Assembly: GCA_947498325.1 (NCBI GenBank)
Contig: CANMKE010000007.1
Coordinates: forward strand, 1-64,000
Origin: an uncultured Persicobacter sp.
Lineage (GTDB): Bacteria; Bacteroidota; Bacteroidia; Cytophagales; Cyclobacteriaceae
Length of the DNA: 64,000 nucleotides
Direction: 5' to 3'
The translations under genes were made by a program, and so were the position numbers. The notes beneath the pieces were generated by a model that worked only from the letters and a program-made list of their open reading frames with translations, was not told where the DNA came from and did not search any database. Below are positions 7,221-16,857 of this stretch, one piece after another; the stretch's first letter is position 1; each line of letters opens with the position of its first letter.

Positions 7221-8807
7221 ATGAACCAAAGAAGAGCATTACCCATTGGCATACAGACTTTTAAAGATCTACGCATAAGTAAAGATGATTACCTATACAT
7301 TGATAAGACTCAGTATGTTTACGAAATGACAAAGCTCTCTAAAGGATATTACTTCCTTTCTCGTCCTCGTCGTTTTGGGAAATCCATGCTCTGCTCAACT
7401 TTGGAATCTCTTTTTGAAGGCAAGAAAGAACTGTTTGAAGGGCTTTATATCTATGATCAATGGAATTGGGAAGAAAGCTATCCAGTGATCCGAATGGATA
7501 TGAGTGGGGTGAATTATAAGGACATTGAGTCTGTTGATAAGAAACTTCAGTTTGTCCTTAGTACCAATGCCAAACAACATCAAATTGAATTTAATAAAGA
7601 TGAGCTTTTGGGAGCTCAATTGATGAATTTAATTGAGGCTATTGCTCATAAATATCAAAATAAAGTGGTCATTATTATTGATGAGTATGACAAAGCCATT
7701 CAGGACACTTTATCCAAGGAAAATGATTTAGCCTCTGAAGCATTAGATGTGTTACGTGGTTTCTATTCCGCTATCAAAGCTTCTGATCAGCATATTCGTT
7801 TCTGCTTCATGACGGGTATCACCAAGTTCACGGGAGTTGGATTATTTAGTGGCGCGAACAATTTCAATGACATCACTTTAAGCACTAAGTTCAGTGCTAT
7901 TTGTGGTTTCACGCAAAAGGAATTGGAATCTTGTTTTGGTAATTATTTTGATGCGATCGATATGGAAGAAGTCAAGGCGTGGTACAATGGCTACAACTAC
8001 CTTGGCGATCGTGTTTACAATCCATTCGATATTCTTTTATTTCTTAATCGTGAAGGCGATTTTGATAACTATTGGTGGGATACAGGGCAACCTCATTTTT
8101 TGACCAAAATGTTTGAGCATGGGAAGTATGAGACCTATGATTTAGACCATTTGGAGTTATCTTCTCAGGAGCTGAAACAATTCACCCTCACTAATCTAAA
8201 CTTAGCTTCATTGCTATGGCAAACCGGCTACTTAACCATCAAAGAGGTTATTCAGGAGCCATTTGGGGGGAAGAGTTTTGTCTTGTCTCCGCCTAACAGG
8301 GAAGTGCAGATTTCTCTTAATATGCTCTTTCTAATTAGTTTAACCTCCGTAGAGTCCAATCGGACATTGAAGCGAAACGAGGCGGTCAGGAGCTTATTTA
8401 AAAATGATTTAGATGGTTTTGAGGCGAGTGTAAAAGCCATGTTCTCTGCCATTCCTTACAATAATTATGTACAGAGCAACCTTCAGAAATATGAAGGATT
8501 TTATGCGTCGGTAATGTTTAGCTTTTTGGCTGGCTTGGGCCTGAAATGTAAGACGGAGGAATCCACCTCTCACGGTAGAATTGACATGGTTATGGAAAGT
8601 CCTACACATATTTATGTCATAGAATTCAAGCTCAATGCGTCCAAACCTGCTGAAGGCAAACAAGGGGAGGCCATTGCTCAGATTCATGAAAAGAAATACT
8701 ATGAACCTTATTTAAATGATGGACGCAAGATTGTATTGATTGGTATGCACTTCAATGAGCAAATACGAAATGTGGACCATTTTGAGGTGGATGAGTTGGG
8801 CGCTTAG
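7221..8807 (+). CDS. AAA-ATPase-like / PD-(D/E)XK nuclease protein (DUF1703 type)
   Basis: The 528-residue protein belongs to a family common in Bacteroidota, often in many copies per genome. The N-terminal half is an ATPase-like domain with the family start (Leu-Pro-Ile-Gly-Ile-Gln-Thr-Phe, Tyr-Ile-Asp-Lys-Thr), a Walker-A-like Arg-Pro-Arg-Arg-Phe-Gly-Lys-Ser near residues 48-55 and a Walker-B-like Ile-Ile-Ile-Asp-Glu-Tyr-Asp. The C-terminal domain has the PD-(D/E)XK pattern: Gly-Arg-Ile-Asp-Met-Val followed by Tyr-Val-Ile-Glu-Phe-Lys. The biological role is unproven; links to mobile DNA or defence have been proposed. A possible -7 element (TAATTTTG) lies at 7178-7185. It stands alone between the toxin locus and core genes. 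Confidence 0.88.
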   Translation: MNQRRALPIGIQTFKDLRISKDDYLYIDKTQYVYEMTKLSKGYYFLSRPRRFGKSMLCSTLESLFEGKKELFEGLYIYDQWNWEESYPVIRMDMSGVNYKDIESVDKKLQFVLSTNAKQHQIEFNKDELLGAQLMNLIEAIAHKYQNKVVIIIDEYDKAIQDTLSKENDLASEALDVLRGFYSAIKASDQHIRFCFMTGITKFTGVGLFSGANNFNDITLSTKFSAICGFTQKELESCFGNYFDAIDMEEVKAWYNGYNYLGDRVYNPFDILLFLNREGDFDNYWWDTGQPHFLTKMFEHGKYETYDLDHLELSSQELKQFTLTNLNLASLLWQTGYLTIKEVIQEPFGGKSFVLSPPNREVQISLNMLFLISLTSVESNRTLKRNEAVRSLFKNDLDGFEASVKAMFSAIPYNNYVQSNLQKYEGFYASVMFSFLAGLGLKCKTEESTSHGRIDMVMESPTHIYVIEFKLNASKPAEGKQGEAIAQIHEKKYYEPYLNDGRKIVLIGMHFNEQIRNVDHFEVDELGA

Positions 8808-9313
8808 CGGCGGCACGTATAATAAATCGTGAAGTCGATTACTTCATAAAAGATACTTAGCCTATACATCTATATTGAATGCACGAAGGCATCATAGTAA
8901 GACCCTGAAGAAGGATGTTTTATTTTTGAGGGAAAAACACCATTAATGATATTTCGTGTACTTAAAATCATATTTTGCTCCAAAAAACAAATTAAACATC
9001 ATAAATTCATATTATTTTTTTAAGTGCAAAATCAGTATTCGTCCCTCGGGCTGTCCGAATCCCTAAAAAATGTACTTAGGAAGCCCTAATAGGGGAATTC
9101 CATAGGCTGTATCGGAAAGTAATACCTCCGATCGTCTAAGAATAATACTACCGAAGCCCTGCTATCTTGCTGATAGTGGGGCTTTTGTTTGTAGAAGAGG
9201 CAATGATGTTGTCAAGGTGTTTTTTTGAATCTGAAAATTGTAGATAAATGAATCGTTAATTTGATTATCTTTATTGATCATTTTTATTCAATCGCATACG
9301 CAACATCAATGCT
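8808..9313. other. Gene-free stretch with one hairpin
   Basis: I see no convincing gene here. A stem of about 12 bp with internal mismatches lies at 9154-9184 and is followed by gcttttgttt, which could be a weak plus-strand terminator or leader hairpin upstream of the tricorn-like gene. The rest is AT-rich. It marks the change from accessory to core-type sequence. Confidence 0.5.
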
Positions 9314-12300
9314 ATGAAAAACCTTTTCTTAATCCTCGGAGGGATGATGATGTCCCTTTCGGTGTTGGCGCAAAATCCGTTATGGATGCGCTATCCTTCA
9401 ATTTCTCCTGATGGTGAACATATTGCCTTTTCTTATCAGGGGGACCTTTACGTGGTCGCTGCTGCTGGTGGTGAGGCGACGCCAATAACGAACCATGTGG
9501 CGCATGATTTTTCGCCAGTTTGGAGTCCTGACAGTAAGCAAATTGCCTTTGCTTCTGATCGGCATGGTAATTTTGACCTCTTTCTGACGACCGTGAATGG
9601 CGGACGTGCCAAACGTTTAACATTCAATTCCACCAGTGAAATTCCGACTTCTTTCACACCAGATGGGCAATCCGTATTGTTTACTGCTCAGGTCTTGGAT
9701 GATGTCAAGAGTGCGCAGTTTCCTTATGGCCGACTTGATGAATTATATGCCGTAGGGATCGATGGGGGCCGTCCAAAGCAAATTTTGACGCTCACTGCCG
9801 AGCATGCTCAATACAGCGCTGACGGTACAAAAATTCTTTATCAGGACAAAAAGGGGTATGAGGACCCATGGCGAAAGCATCACACAAGTGCGGTCACCAG
9901 GGATCTTTGGATTTATGATGTGGCCTCAGGGAAACATCAACAGATTTCTGATTTTGAGGGGGAGGATCGTACACCAGTTTTCTTTGATCAGGATCAGCGT
10001 GTGGCCTACACCAGTGAGGTCGATGGAACCCTGAATGTTTGGACTATGACAGTGGATGGCCGTGATAAAAAGCAGCTGACCAAACTGGAGAACCACCCTG
10101 TTCGATTTTTTTCTGTATCTAAAAGCAATATTTTTTGTTTTGGATATGATGGAGAGATATATACTTTAAAAGAGGGAGGGTCTCCTGAAAAAGTTGATAT
10201 TAAAATCAATAATGATCAGAAGTTAAACAATATTGTTTTTGAGAAAAAATCAAGTGGAGGGCAGGGGATTTCCGTCTCTCCTAATGGTAAAGAGGTCGCT
10301 TTTATTTTACGAGGCGATGTTTTTGTAACTTCTGTAGATTACAATACCACTGTTCAAATTACGAATACGGCTGAACAGGAAAGATCAGTGTCTTTCTCTC
10401 CTGACGGACGATCGTTGGTTTATGCCGGTGAGCGAAGTGGCAGCTGGAATATTTATGTTGCCAAACTGGGGAAAGACGAGGAAAAGTATTTTATCAATGC
10501 AACGGATATTCAGGAGGAGGTTATCACTGATGCGCCAGTGGAGGAGTTTCAGCCGAAATGGTCGCCAAAGGGTGATGCAATAGCCTATTTGGAAGAAAGA
10601 ACCACCTTAAAAGTGATCGATCTGAAAACCAAAACAGCAAATACCATTTTGGCAGGTAGCTTTAATTATTCTTATTCTGATGGGGATCAGGCTTTCGACT
10701 GGTCGCCAGATGGCCAATATCTGGCGGTTCAATATTCGCCGAACCAGTGGACTTCTTCGGACATCGGACTTGTGAAAGCTTCCGGCGATGGGCAGGTGAT
10801 CAACCTGACGGAAAGCGGTTACAGCAGTACGGCTCCTCGTTTCGTAATGGACGGAAAAGCCATTGTTTATGCCAATGACCGATATGGCTATCGCTCTCAT
10901 GGGAGCTGGGGGGCAGAAGATGATGTTTTTGCCATTTTCTTAACCAAAGCGGCTTATGACGAATTCAAATTGCCGCAAGAGGAATTCGACCTGTTGAAGG
11001 AAGCACGAAAAGCGCAGGAAGATCAGGAGGCTGAAGAAGAGAAGTCTAAAAAGAAGAAGGCTAAAAAAGGCAAGAAAGCGAACGAAGAAGTCGCTCATTT
11101 GGCGATTGATTTTGAAGGACTGCAGGAGCGTGTGATGCGCCTTACGATTAATTCTTCCTTCCTTTCCGATTACCTTTTGTCGAAAGATGGTGGCCAACTG
11201 TATTATATGAGTCGTTTTGAAGGTGGTTATGATTTATGGAAAAAAGATATCCGCAAAAATGAAACAAAGCTTGTTTTGAAGTTAGGTGGGGGTGGTGGAA
11301 ACCTGCAGTTTGATGAGGAGATGAAAAATATTTTCTTTGAAACAGGTGGCCATTTTGCCAAGATGGACATTGCTTCTGATAAGCGTAAAAATATTAATTA
11401 TCAGGCGGAATATTACCTCGATAAACAGGCTGAGCGTAGTTATATGTTTGAACACGTTTGGCGACAGGTTAAAAAGAAATTTTACGACCCAGAGTTGCAT
11501 GGCGTGGATTGGGCATTTTATAAATCTGCCTACATGAAATTTATTCCACACATCAATAATAATTATGATTATGCCGAGATGTTGAGTGAGCTGTTGGGCG
11601 AATTGAATGCCTCGCATACAGGTTGTAGATATTATTCGAAGGCCGAGAATGCAGATGCTACCGCAACGCTGGGCGCTTTTTTCGATCAGGAGTATGAAGG
11701 CAACGGACTGAAAATTGCCGAGATTATTGAAGGCTCTCCACTGACGCAGGTGGCTGCGGATATCAAAGCGGGAATGATTATCGATGCAATTGATGGACAA
11801 AAGATTTTGGCTGGACAGGATTATTTCCAATACCTGAATCATAAGGCCGGGAAGCCTACGAGATTGGAAATTTCGGACCAGGGAAAAATGCAAATGGTGG
11901 TGGTGAAGCCAATTGGTAAAAGTGCAGAAAATAGCTTGCTTTATAAGCGTTGGGTGAAATTACGTGAGGAAGAAACCCGGGAGGCTTCCAATGGAAAGAT
12001 CGGTTACGTACACGTTCAGGGGATGAACAGTGCAAGTTTCAGAAATGTATATGCCGAAACTTTGGGTAAGAATTATCATAAGGATGGCCTGATTGTAGAT
12101 ACACGATTCAATGGTGGTGGCTGGCTGCATGATGATTTAGCCACCTTTTTGAGTGGGGAAGTTTATTGTACTTTTGCGCCAAGAGGGCAGAAGTTTGGTG
12201 CTGAACCGATCAATAAATGGTCGAAAGCCTCTGCCGTACTTTGCTCTGAAGGGAATTATTCAGATGCACATGCTTTTCCATATACCTATCAAACCCTGAA

Positions 12301-12562
12301 AATTGGGCCATTGGTTGGGATGCCTGTACCCGGGACGATGACTGCCGTTTGGTGGGAAACCCTGCAGGACCCCTCGTTGGTTTTTGGCATTCCTCAGGTA
12401 GGTGTGCAGGATATGGAAGGTAATTACCTCGAGAATCAGCAGGTAGAGCCAGAGTTTAAAATTGCACAAGACAAAGATGTGGTGATTCATGGGACGGATC
12501 AACAATTACGTAAAGCGGTGGATGTTTTGTTAAAACAAACCCAAACTCTGACCGTCGAATAG
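9314..12562 (+). CDS. Tricorn-like protease, S41 family, secreted
   Basis: The 1082-residue protein starts with a signal peptide ending near Leu-Ala-Gln (residue 20). A long TolB/WD40-like beta-propeller region follows, with many PD40 repeats (Ser-Pro-Asp-Gly, Trp-Ser-Pro-Asp, Phe-Ser-Pro-Asp-Gly) to about residue 560. A lysine-rich linker lies near 570-600, then further propeller strands, a PDZ-like segment around 800-870 and the S41 peptidase domain. Likely catalytic residues are His768 (Ser-His-Thr-Gly) and Ser983 (Tyr-Ser-Asp-Ala-His). Family members degrade oligopeptides; with a signal peptide it should act in the periplasm or outside. It is monocistronic, ending in a strong terminator. 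Confidence 0.93.
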   Translation: MKNLFLILGGMMMSLSVLAQNPLWMRYPSISPDGEHIAFSYQGDLYVVAAAGGEATPITNHVAHDFSPVWSPDSKQIAFASDRHGNFDLFLTTVNGGRAKRLTFNSTSEIPTSFTPDGQSVLFTAQVLDDVKSAQFPYGRLDELYAVGIDGGRPKQILTLTAEHAQYSADGTKILYQDKKGYEDPWRKHHTSAVTRDLWIYDVASGKHQQISDFEGEDRTPVFFDQDQRVAYTSEVDGTLNVWTMTVDGRDKKQLTKLENHPVRFFSVSKSNIFCFGYDGEIYTLKEGGSPEKVDIKINNDQKLNNIVFEKKSSGGQGISVSPNGKEVAFILRGDVFVTSVDYNTTVQITNTAEQERSVSFSPDGRSLVYAGERSGSWNIYVAKLGKDEEKYFINATDIQEEVITDAPVEEFQPKWSPKGDAIAYLEERTTLKVIDLKTKTANTILAGSFNYSYSDGDQAFDWSPDGQYLAVQYSPNQWTSSDIGLVKASGDGQVINLTESGYSSTAPRFVMDGKAIVYANDRYGYRSHGSWGAEDDVFAIFLTKAAYDEFKLPQEEFDLLKEARKAQEDQEAEEEKSKKKKAKKGKKANEEVAHLAIDFEGLQERVMRLTINSSFLSDYLLSKDGGQLYYMSRFEGGYDLWKKDIRKNETKLVLKLGGGGGNLQFDEEMKNIFFETGGHFAKMDIASDKRKNINYQAEYYLDKQAERSYMFEHVWRQVKKKFYDPELHGVDWAFYKSAYMKFIPHINNNYDYAEMLSELLGELNASHTGCRYYSKAENADATATLGAFFDQEYEGNGLKIAEIIEGSPLTQVAADIKAGMIIDAIDGQKILAGQDYFQYLNHKAGKPTRLEISDQGKMQMVVVKPIGKSAENSLLYKRWVKLREEETREASNGKIGYVHVQGMNSASFRNVYAETLGKNYHKDGLIVDTRFNGGGWLHDDLATFLSGEVYCTFAPRGQKFGAEPINKWSKASAVLCSEGNYSDAHAFPYTYQTLKIGPLVGMPVPGTMTAVWWETLQDPSLVFGIPQVGVQDMEGNYLENQQVEPEFKIAQDKDVVIHGTDQQLRKAVDVLLKQTQTLTVE

Positions 12563-12587
12563 TAGCATTTATAATGCTGCTCAGTGG

Positions 12588-12637
12588 AAAGCACTTGCAG
12601 GGGGGAATCTTTTTTTCCTCATGCAAGTGCTTTTTTT
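12588..12637 (+). terminator. Rho-independent terminator of the tricorn-like gene
   Basis: A 12-bp perfect stem (AAAGCACTTGCA at 12588-12599, its complement at 12622-12633) with a 22-nt loop is followed by a T run, 25 bp after the stop codon. Confidence 0.9.
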
Positions 12638-13198
12638 ATTTAATATTCTCCATAAAAAGCACATTGAAGTAGACTCTTCAAAATCGCACGGCGGTTATTC
12701 TGTTGAACATAATGTAATAGGGGTGAGTGAAAAGTTTATCGAGTAATGATCTACCTCTTTCCATTGAATCACCCTTCAATAAGTTGAAAACTTTATCCGC
12801 TGTGTAGCGCTGTAATTGATTACGGCCAATACCCTGCTGATGCTTAAGAGAGTGACTTTGCTTCGTCTGATATATCTTTGTAAAGAATAACGTCACTTCA
12901 AGCATTTCAAATATGAGCTCGATTCACCTGAAATCGAGGATTAACGATAATACCACCAAGCCCTTAATTCCTATTCTTACGATAAGAAGAGCATGGGGAA
13001 TTGTTTGCCATAAGCATTCGACTCCTTATCTTCGCCTCATTATTTTAACCATTGTATTTATTTAATCAGTGCCGGGGCGAGGCATTTTTTGTTTTTCATA
13101 GCGCAAAAGACAAACATGCTACAGGTTTTGATGATTAGATATTCAATAGATGGTCGAAAAATCATAAGGAGTTCAAGTAATTAAAAAAAATAGAAAGT
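12638..13198. other. Gene-free stretch
   Basis: No convincing gene is present. A 75-codon minus-strand frame (12678-12905) has no recognisable domain and no visible ribosome site; it could be the remnant of a lost gene. A G-rich inverted motif followed by a T run near 13070-13092 might stop transcription ahead of the SEC-C gene. Nothing else stands out. Confidence 0.4.
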
Positions 13199-13669
13199 AT
13201 GTTGAAGGCAGATGGTTCGGTGGATTTGTCAATCCCACGCCGAAAATATTTTATGGAGCGTTCGGAGATGACGAATTGCCCAGAGTGTGGTGCGGAACTG
13301 AAGGGGCAGTCGAGTGCGGTGCTGATCAGTGTGGTGTCAGAATTGGATGAAGGTACTTTTGTTACCAATAATAACGACAGCCATTTTTGTACAGCATGTC
13401 CCGTGGTGGCCTATAATATGGATCCGTTGCTTGCATCTGTTCGAACCAGTGTGGCTGGGGCAGAGAAGGAAACGACCCGTTTTATGCTTCATGGCGTGGT
13501 GAATTTTGACGAGTACCCCGAGGAAGATCTGGAGGAAGACGATGATTTACCGGTGGTAGAATTTTTACCCGACTTGAGCAGTCAGCCAAGAAGTGCCGAG
13601 GATAAAGTAGGTCGCAATGACCCATGTCCGTGTGGAAGTGGGAAGAAATATAAAAAGTGTTGTGGCTAA
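13199..13669 (+). CDS. SEC-C motif zinc-binding protein
   Basis: The 156-residue protein ends in a perfect SEC-C motif ([17 protein letters not shown]), the zinc-binding tail also found at the end of SecA. Near residue 25 it has a second zinc-type pair (Cys-Pro-Glu-Cys), and around residue 65 a Cys-Thr-Ala-Cys. It lacks a signal peptide and is probably cytosolic. Function is unknown; SEC-C tails bind ribosomes or SecB in better studied proteins. The start could instead be an internal Met at residue 19 or 24, just before the first Cys pair. It has an acidic stretch around residues 105-115. Confidence 0.8.
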   Translation: MLKADGSVDLSIPRRKYFMERSEMTNCPECGAELKGQSSAVLISVVSELDEGTFVTNNNDSHFCTACPVVAYNMDPLLASVRTSVAGAEKETTRFMLHGVVNFDEYPEEDLEEDDDLPVVEFLPDLSSQPRSAEDKVGRNDPCPCGSGKKYKKCCG

Positions 13670-13720
13670 ACGTATGCCGAATAGTGGTTGGTGTTGTCTA
13701 TCCGCTGACTGAATTATAGT

Positions 13721-13760
13721 AAAAAAAGGTCTGCGCCAGTGATTGGAGCAGACCTTTTTT
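13721..13760. terminator. Bidirectional terminator
   Basis: The stem AAAGGTCTGC (13725-13734) with its complement at 13748-13757 is flanked by an A run on the left and a T run on the right. It sits between the convergent SEC-C and DUF418 genes and can serve both. Confidence 0.9.
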
Positions 13761-13781
13761 ATTCCGTCAATTACGAGAAGG

Positions 13782-14987
13782 CTATTTAATCCACGTCCAG
13801 CGGTGCCAAAGCTGCTCGAAAGGCCCTTGACGATGATGTTTGAGCCACCAGTTACAAAATGTAATTTGCACGATCAGCATGGCTATGCCGATCAACAGAC
13901 TCAGGCTTGTTCCACAATATTTGGCCAGGTATAATCCATAACCAAAATAAACAACCCCTCCAAAAATACTTTGAGTAATGTAATTGGTCAGGCTCATTCG
14001 GCCATAGGCTGTTAGGGGTTTAGTGATGCGTTTGAAAGTGGTGTTTTCAGCCAAAAGCATAAAAATGGATACCCATATCAGCGTAAAGGAAAATTTGAAC
14101 CACATATCGAAAACAATACCAAGGGTTCGTTTTATTGCCAGGAGCTCAGCTTGCTGAAAGTGGTTTTTCGCAAAATACAACGGAATACAGCAAATGGCTG
14201 CCCCCATAAAAATGCGTTTCCACCGTGCTATATTTGACGGGCTGTGTTTGAAAAGCGAACTTTTTCCAAAGTATAGCCCCAGCAAGAAAAGCCCGATGGT
14301 TTGTGTGAACCGTCCATTTTCGATGGCCCAAAGCATGCTGAATTTTTGCCCGTTGGTGATATTGGAACTGATGGTTGTCCAAAAAGAATCGGTGTGTAGC
14401 GCATCCATTACAGGTTGCCAATACTGTGCATAAAGCTTGGCGGGGAGGCTGAAATCGCTATCAAAGGCCGACCTTAAGTACAACAGCCATTCAACGGGCT
14501 GCATAAGAAATACAAGGGCGGTGAATAGGATAAATTTCGCACTTTTATTTCTGACAAAATACAAGGATATGCCCGTTACAGCGTACAGCATGAGTACTTC
14601 GCCTGGAAAAAACAAGGCATTAAAACAGGCAAATCCACTGAGAAGCAGCAAGCGCCATAAATACCTTGGGCCGAAATCCTTGCCAAGTTGTTGCTGCTTG
14701 TGGTTCATTAAGTAAAAAGTGAAACCGAACAACAGGGCGAAAATGGAGTAGGTTTTGCCCGCAAAGAGAAAAAACATGCCGTCCCATAAATGTTGATCCA
14801 ACTGATTGAGCCAATTGGCTTGACCTGCCTTGTCTGGGAAGAAATAAAAATTGAAATGCTCAATATTGTGTAAGAGCATAATTACCATGACCGCAAAACC
14901 ACGAAGGATATCAATAATGGCGATGCGTTCTTTTTTTAAGGAGTGGAGGTTAGTCTCGGTAGGGGTACTACGCAAGGTTGATGTCAT
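13782..14987 (-). CDS. DUF418 family inner-membrane protein (YeiB-like)
   Basis: About 401 residues from the ATG at 14987; a GTG ten codons upstream lies on a TATATTTG sequence (15006-15013) that better fits a -7 promoter element, so I prefer the ATG. The N-terminus has the family opening (Arg-Ile-Ala-Ile-Ile-Asp-Ile-Leu-Arg-Gly-Phe-Ala). About ten membrane helices follow, and the C-terminal DUF418 region carries Tyr-Gly-Arg-Met-Ser-Leu-Thr-Asn-Tyr. The family is related to membrane acyltransferases but substrates are not established. The gene stands alone, with terminators on both sides. Confidence 0.88.
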   Translation of the reverse strand: MTSTLRSTPTETNLHSLKKERIAIIDILRGFAVMVIMLLHNIEHFNFYFFPDKAGQANWLNQLDQHLWDGMFFLFAGKTYSIFALLFGFTFYLMNHKQQQLGKDFGPRYLWRLLLLSGFACFNALFFPGEVLMLYAVTGISLYFVRNKSAKFILFTALVFLMQPVEWLLYLRSAFDSDFSLPAKLYAQYWQPVMDALHTDSFWTTISSNITNGQKFSMLWAIENGRFTQTIGLFLLGLYFGKSSLFKHSPSNIARWKRIFMGAAICCIPLYFAKNHFQQAELLAIKRTLGIVFDMWFKFSFTLIWVSIFMLLAENTTFKRITKPLTAYGRMSLTNYITQSIFGGVVYFGYGLYLAKYCGTSLSLLIGIAMLIVQITFCNWWLKHHRQGPFEQLWHRWTWIK

Positions 14988-15005
14988 CTGTCTTTGATTT
15001 TTTTT

Positions 15006-15013
15006 CAAATATA
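15006..15013 (-). promoter_or_regulatory. Candidate -7 element (TATATTTG) of the DUF418 gene
   Basis: On the minus strand the sequence is an exact TAnnTTTG match, placed 18 bp before the ATG at 14987. No good -33 TTTG is seen at the usual distance, so the call is weak. Confidence 0.3.
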
Positions 15014-15053
15014 TCACATAATTAAGAAAACCACTGTGATATTCGACAGGTCA

Positions 15054-15088
15054 TAAAAAAGCCTTTCCCCGAAAAACAGAGAAAGGCT
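15054..15088 (-). terminator. Terminator of the 16857-15132 operon
   Basis: Read on the minus strand, AGCCTTTC and GAAAGGCT form an 8-bp stem (15060-15067 with 15081-15088) followed by a U run (15055-15060). Confidence 0.85.
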
Positions 15089-15131
15089 GTAATTATTGTT
15101 ATGAAACACCTGAGGAAACAGTATTTTGAAC

Positions 15132-15932
15132 TTACTGCCCTTGTTCCTCAAATGTCATATTGATATTGGTAAAGGCGTAATTCAATGATGCAAAAGTCAA
15201 TGCGAGGTCTTGCTGTGCCAAAGGGGATGCCCACAGGTCAATATATTGATTCATTTCCTGGTCAGTAATATTCCGATACGAATACAAAGACATCATTATG
15301 ACTTGCTCTTTGATTTTCTGTTCAAAATTAGCGGGGAACATCGCTTTTAAATTCGACGAAATTTCTGCCTCACTCAATCGATCTTCAGCGGGTAGTTGTG
15401 CGTTAACACCCGTAACAATGGACGTCATCATATTTTTGAGTATCGAAGTCATGTTCTCGGAAAGCCTTGCCGTTTCATCTAATTTTATAAGCTGCTGAAT
15501 TCTTTCCTGACTTGGCGGATCAGACTCGAAAGCCTGAAAGTAAGCGATCATGTCCTGCTGCTGGGCAGGATCATTCGCCTTCAATTCCTCTTCCATCACC
15601 TTCTGAATCAGAGGGGTCTCATGAAATTTGATGTAGTTCTTTAAGGTCTTTTTATCAGATTGCTGACCAAGGTATTTTTTGATATTCTCGAGCATCTTTT
15701 CTCCATTGAGCGTATTGGTCATGGTGGTGGAGAATTGTTGAAACTCTTGAGGAGAGTTAAAGCTGTCTTTTTTCTCCGCAATTTTAGCATCCCTCAGCTC
15801 ATCTATCTGACTGATTGCCGCGGACAGGCCTGAAAGGGTGATGTATTGCTCAATTACTTTTTCGGGGGTGCCAGCAAAAGTATTGAAGCCAATAGCAAGT
15901 AAAGCAAATAATATAAATAACTGTTTTTTCAT
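15132..15932 (-). CDS. Secreted DUF2059-like protein
   Basis: From the ATG at 15932 the product has 266 residues: a signal peptide (residues 1-21, cut after Thr-Phe-Ala) and an all-helical body. The C-terminal part (Tyr-Arg-Asn-Ile-Thr-Asp-Gln-Glu-Met-Asn-Gln-Tyr, then Ser-Pro-Leu-Ala-Gln) resembles DUF2059 proteins, periplasmic proteins of unknown function. An upstream start at 15953 would overlap the preceding gene and shift the signal peptide inward, so the later ATG is preferred. It is the second gene of a two-gene unit and ends in a terminator. Confidence 0.7.
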   Translation of the reverse strand: MKKQLFILFALLAIGFNTFAGTPEKVIEQYITLSGLSAAISQIDELRDAKIAEKKDSFNSPQEFQQFSTTMTNTLNGEKMLENIKKYLGQQSDKKTLKNYIKFHETPLIQKVMEEELKANDPAQQQDMIAYFQAFESDPPSQERIQQLIKLDETARLSENMTSILKNMMTSIVTGVNAQLPAEDRLSEAEISSNLKAMFPANFEQKIKEQVIMMSLYSYRNITDQEMNQYIDLWASPLAQQDLALTFASLNYAFTNINMTFEEQGQ

Positions 15933-15939
15933 AGCTAAA

Positions 15940-16857
15940 TTATTGTAAATCAATGGTTCTGTCGATAACTTTTAAGTTATTTTCTGAATTGGCCTCAATG
16001 CTCTCCATACTGAGTAAAGGCCATCCATAAGCATGGAGCTCGGCCCCTATATATTTGATATGGGTAATTTTTGGAAGCTCCTTTACGTTGATGTTTCCCA
16101 ACTTATAATGAGAAGCATTTTGTTTCAGATACTCATGGGTGATGGCTGTAAGTTGATCGGAGTCACTTTCTTCAACCGATCGAAGCACAAAACTTTCGTT
16201 TTCTTCAAAAATTTCATCAAGAAAAACAGACATTTTTATCTGTAAAGGACCCGCTCCCAATCGGTTTTCACGATCAACTACGGCCTCATACACTTCATTA
16301 AGTTCATATTGCAGCCCATGAAAATAATAGAATTGAGCGTATTCCTTCCCAAACTCATTGGTGTAGTTGTTCAGAGATGCCAAATGGTGAGTTAATTTCT
16401 CCAGATCAAATTTATAATCCTGATTCTTTTTAGCGACTTTCTTGGCTTTTTTCAGTGTTTTAGACATATGCTTATTAATCGCCTTCCAATTGGAAATTCC
16501 CAGAAGCTTGCCATTCTCATCCGTTTTTACCTGAACAGTAAGGCCTTCTTTGGCCATTGCTGAAAGATGGTGAATAGGGTTTGGCTGATTGTCTGTAAAA
16601 TCGCGGTAATGCCAATTGATCAGATATTCTGTGGCTGTGGAATCGGCAATGCTTATATCTACAAAATACTTTGTTGCGTTGCGGTCAAGGGTGTCGGTGT
16701 CCTGTATGCGGTAACTTTCTTCAGTAATCAGATAAGTCTGTTTTTCACCAATGTCCCAATAGCCAATGACCTGAACAGTAGAATCGGCCATATTGATTTG
16801 AGCATTAGCAAAACTTGCCAACAAGCAAAGGGAAAAAAGAAAAATAAATTTTTTCAT
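15940..16857 (-). CDS. Secreted protein of unknown function
   Basis: The 305-residue protein has a clear signal peptide (Lys-Lys-Phe-Ile-Phe-Leu-Phe..., ending Ala-Asn-Ala-Gln near residue 20). The mature part mixes beta strands with a lysine-rich helical segment near residues 130-150. No catalytic motif or known domain is recognised, and there is no T9SS sorting tail, so it is probably periplasmic. Eight bases separate its stop codon from the next start, and both genes share orientation, so they form one unit. They probably work on the same envelope process, but nothing in the sequence says which. Confidence 0.75.
   Translation of the reverse strand: MKKFIFLFSLCLLASFANAQINMADSTVQVIGYWDIGEKQTYLITEESYRIQDTDTLDRNATKYFVDISIADSTATEYLINWHYRDFTDNQPNPIHHLSAMAKEGLTVQVKTDENGKLLGISNWKAINKHMSKTLKKAKKVAKKNQDYKFDLEKLTHHLASLNNYTNEFGKEYAQFYYFHGLQYELNEVYEAVVDRENRLGAGPLQIKMSVFLDEIFEENESFVLRSVEESDSDQLTAITHEYLKQNASHYKLGNINVKELPKITHIKYIGAELHAYGWPLLSMESIEANSENNLKVIDRTIDLQ

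Noticed and set aside
12678-12905. 75-codon minus-strand frame
   Set aside because: No ribosome site, no domain, no neighbour on that strand; low-complexity composition. A transposase remnant was considered but no family motif could be seen.
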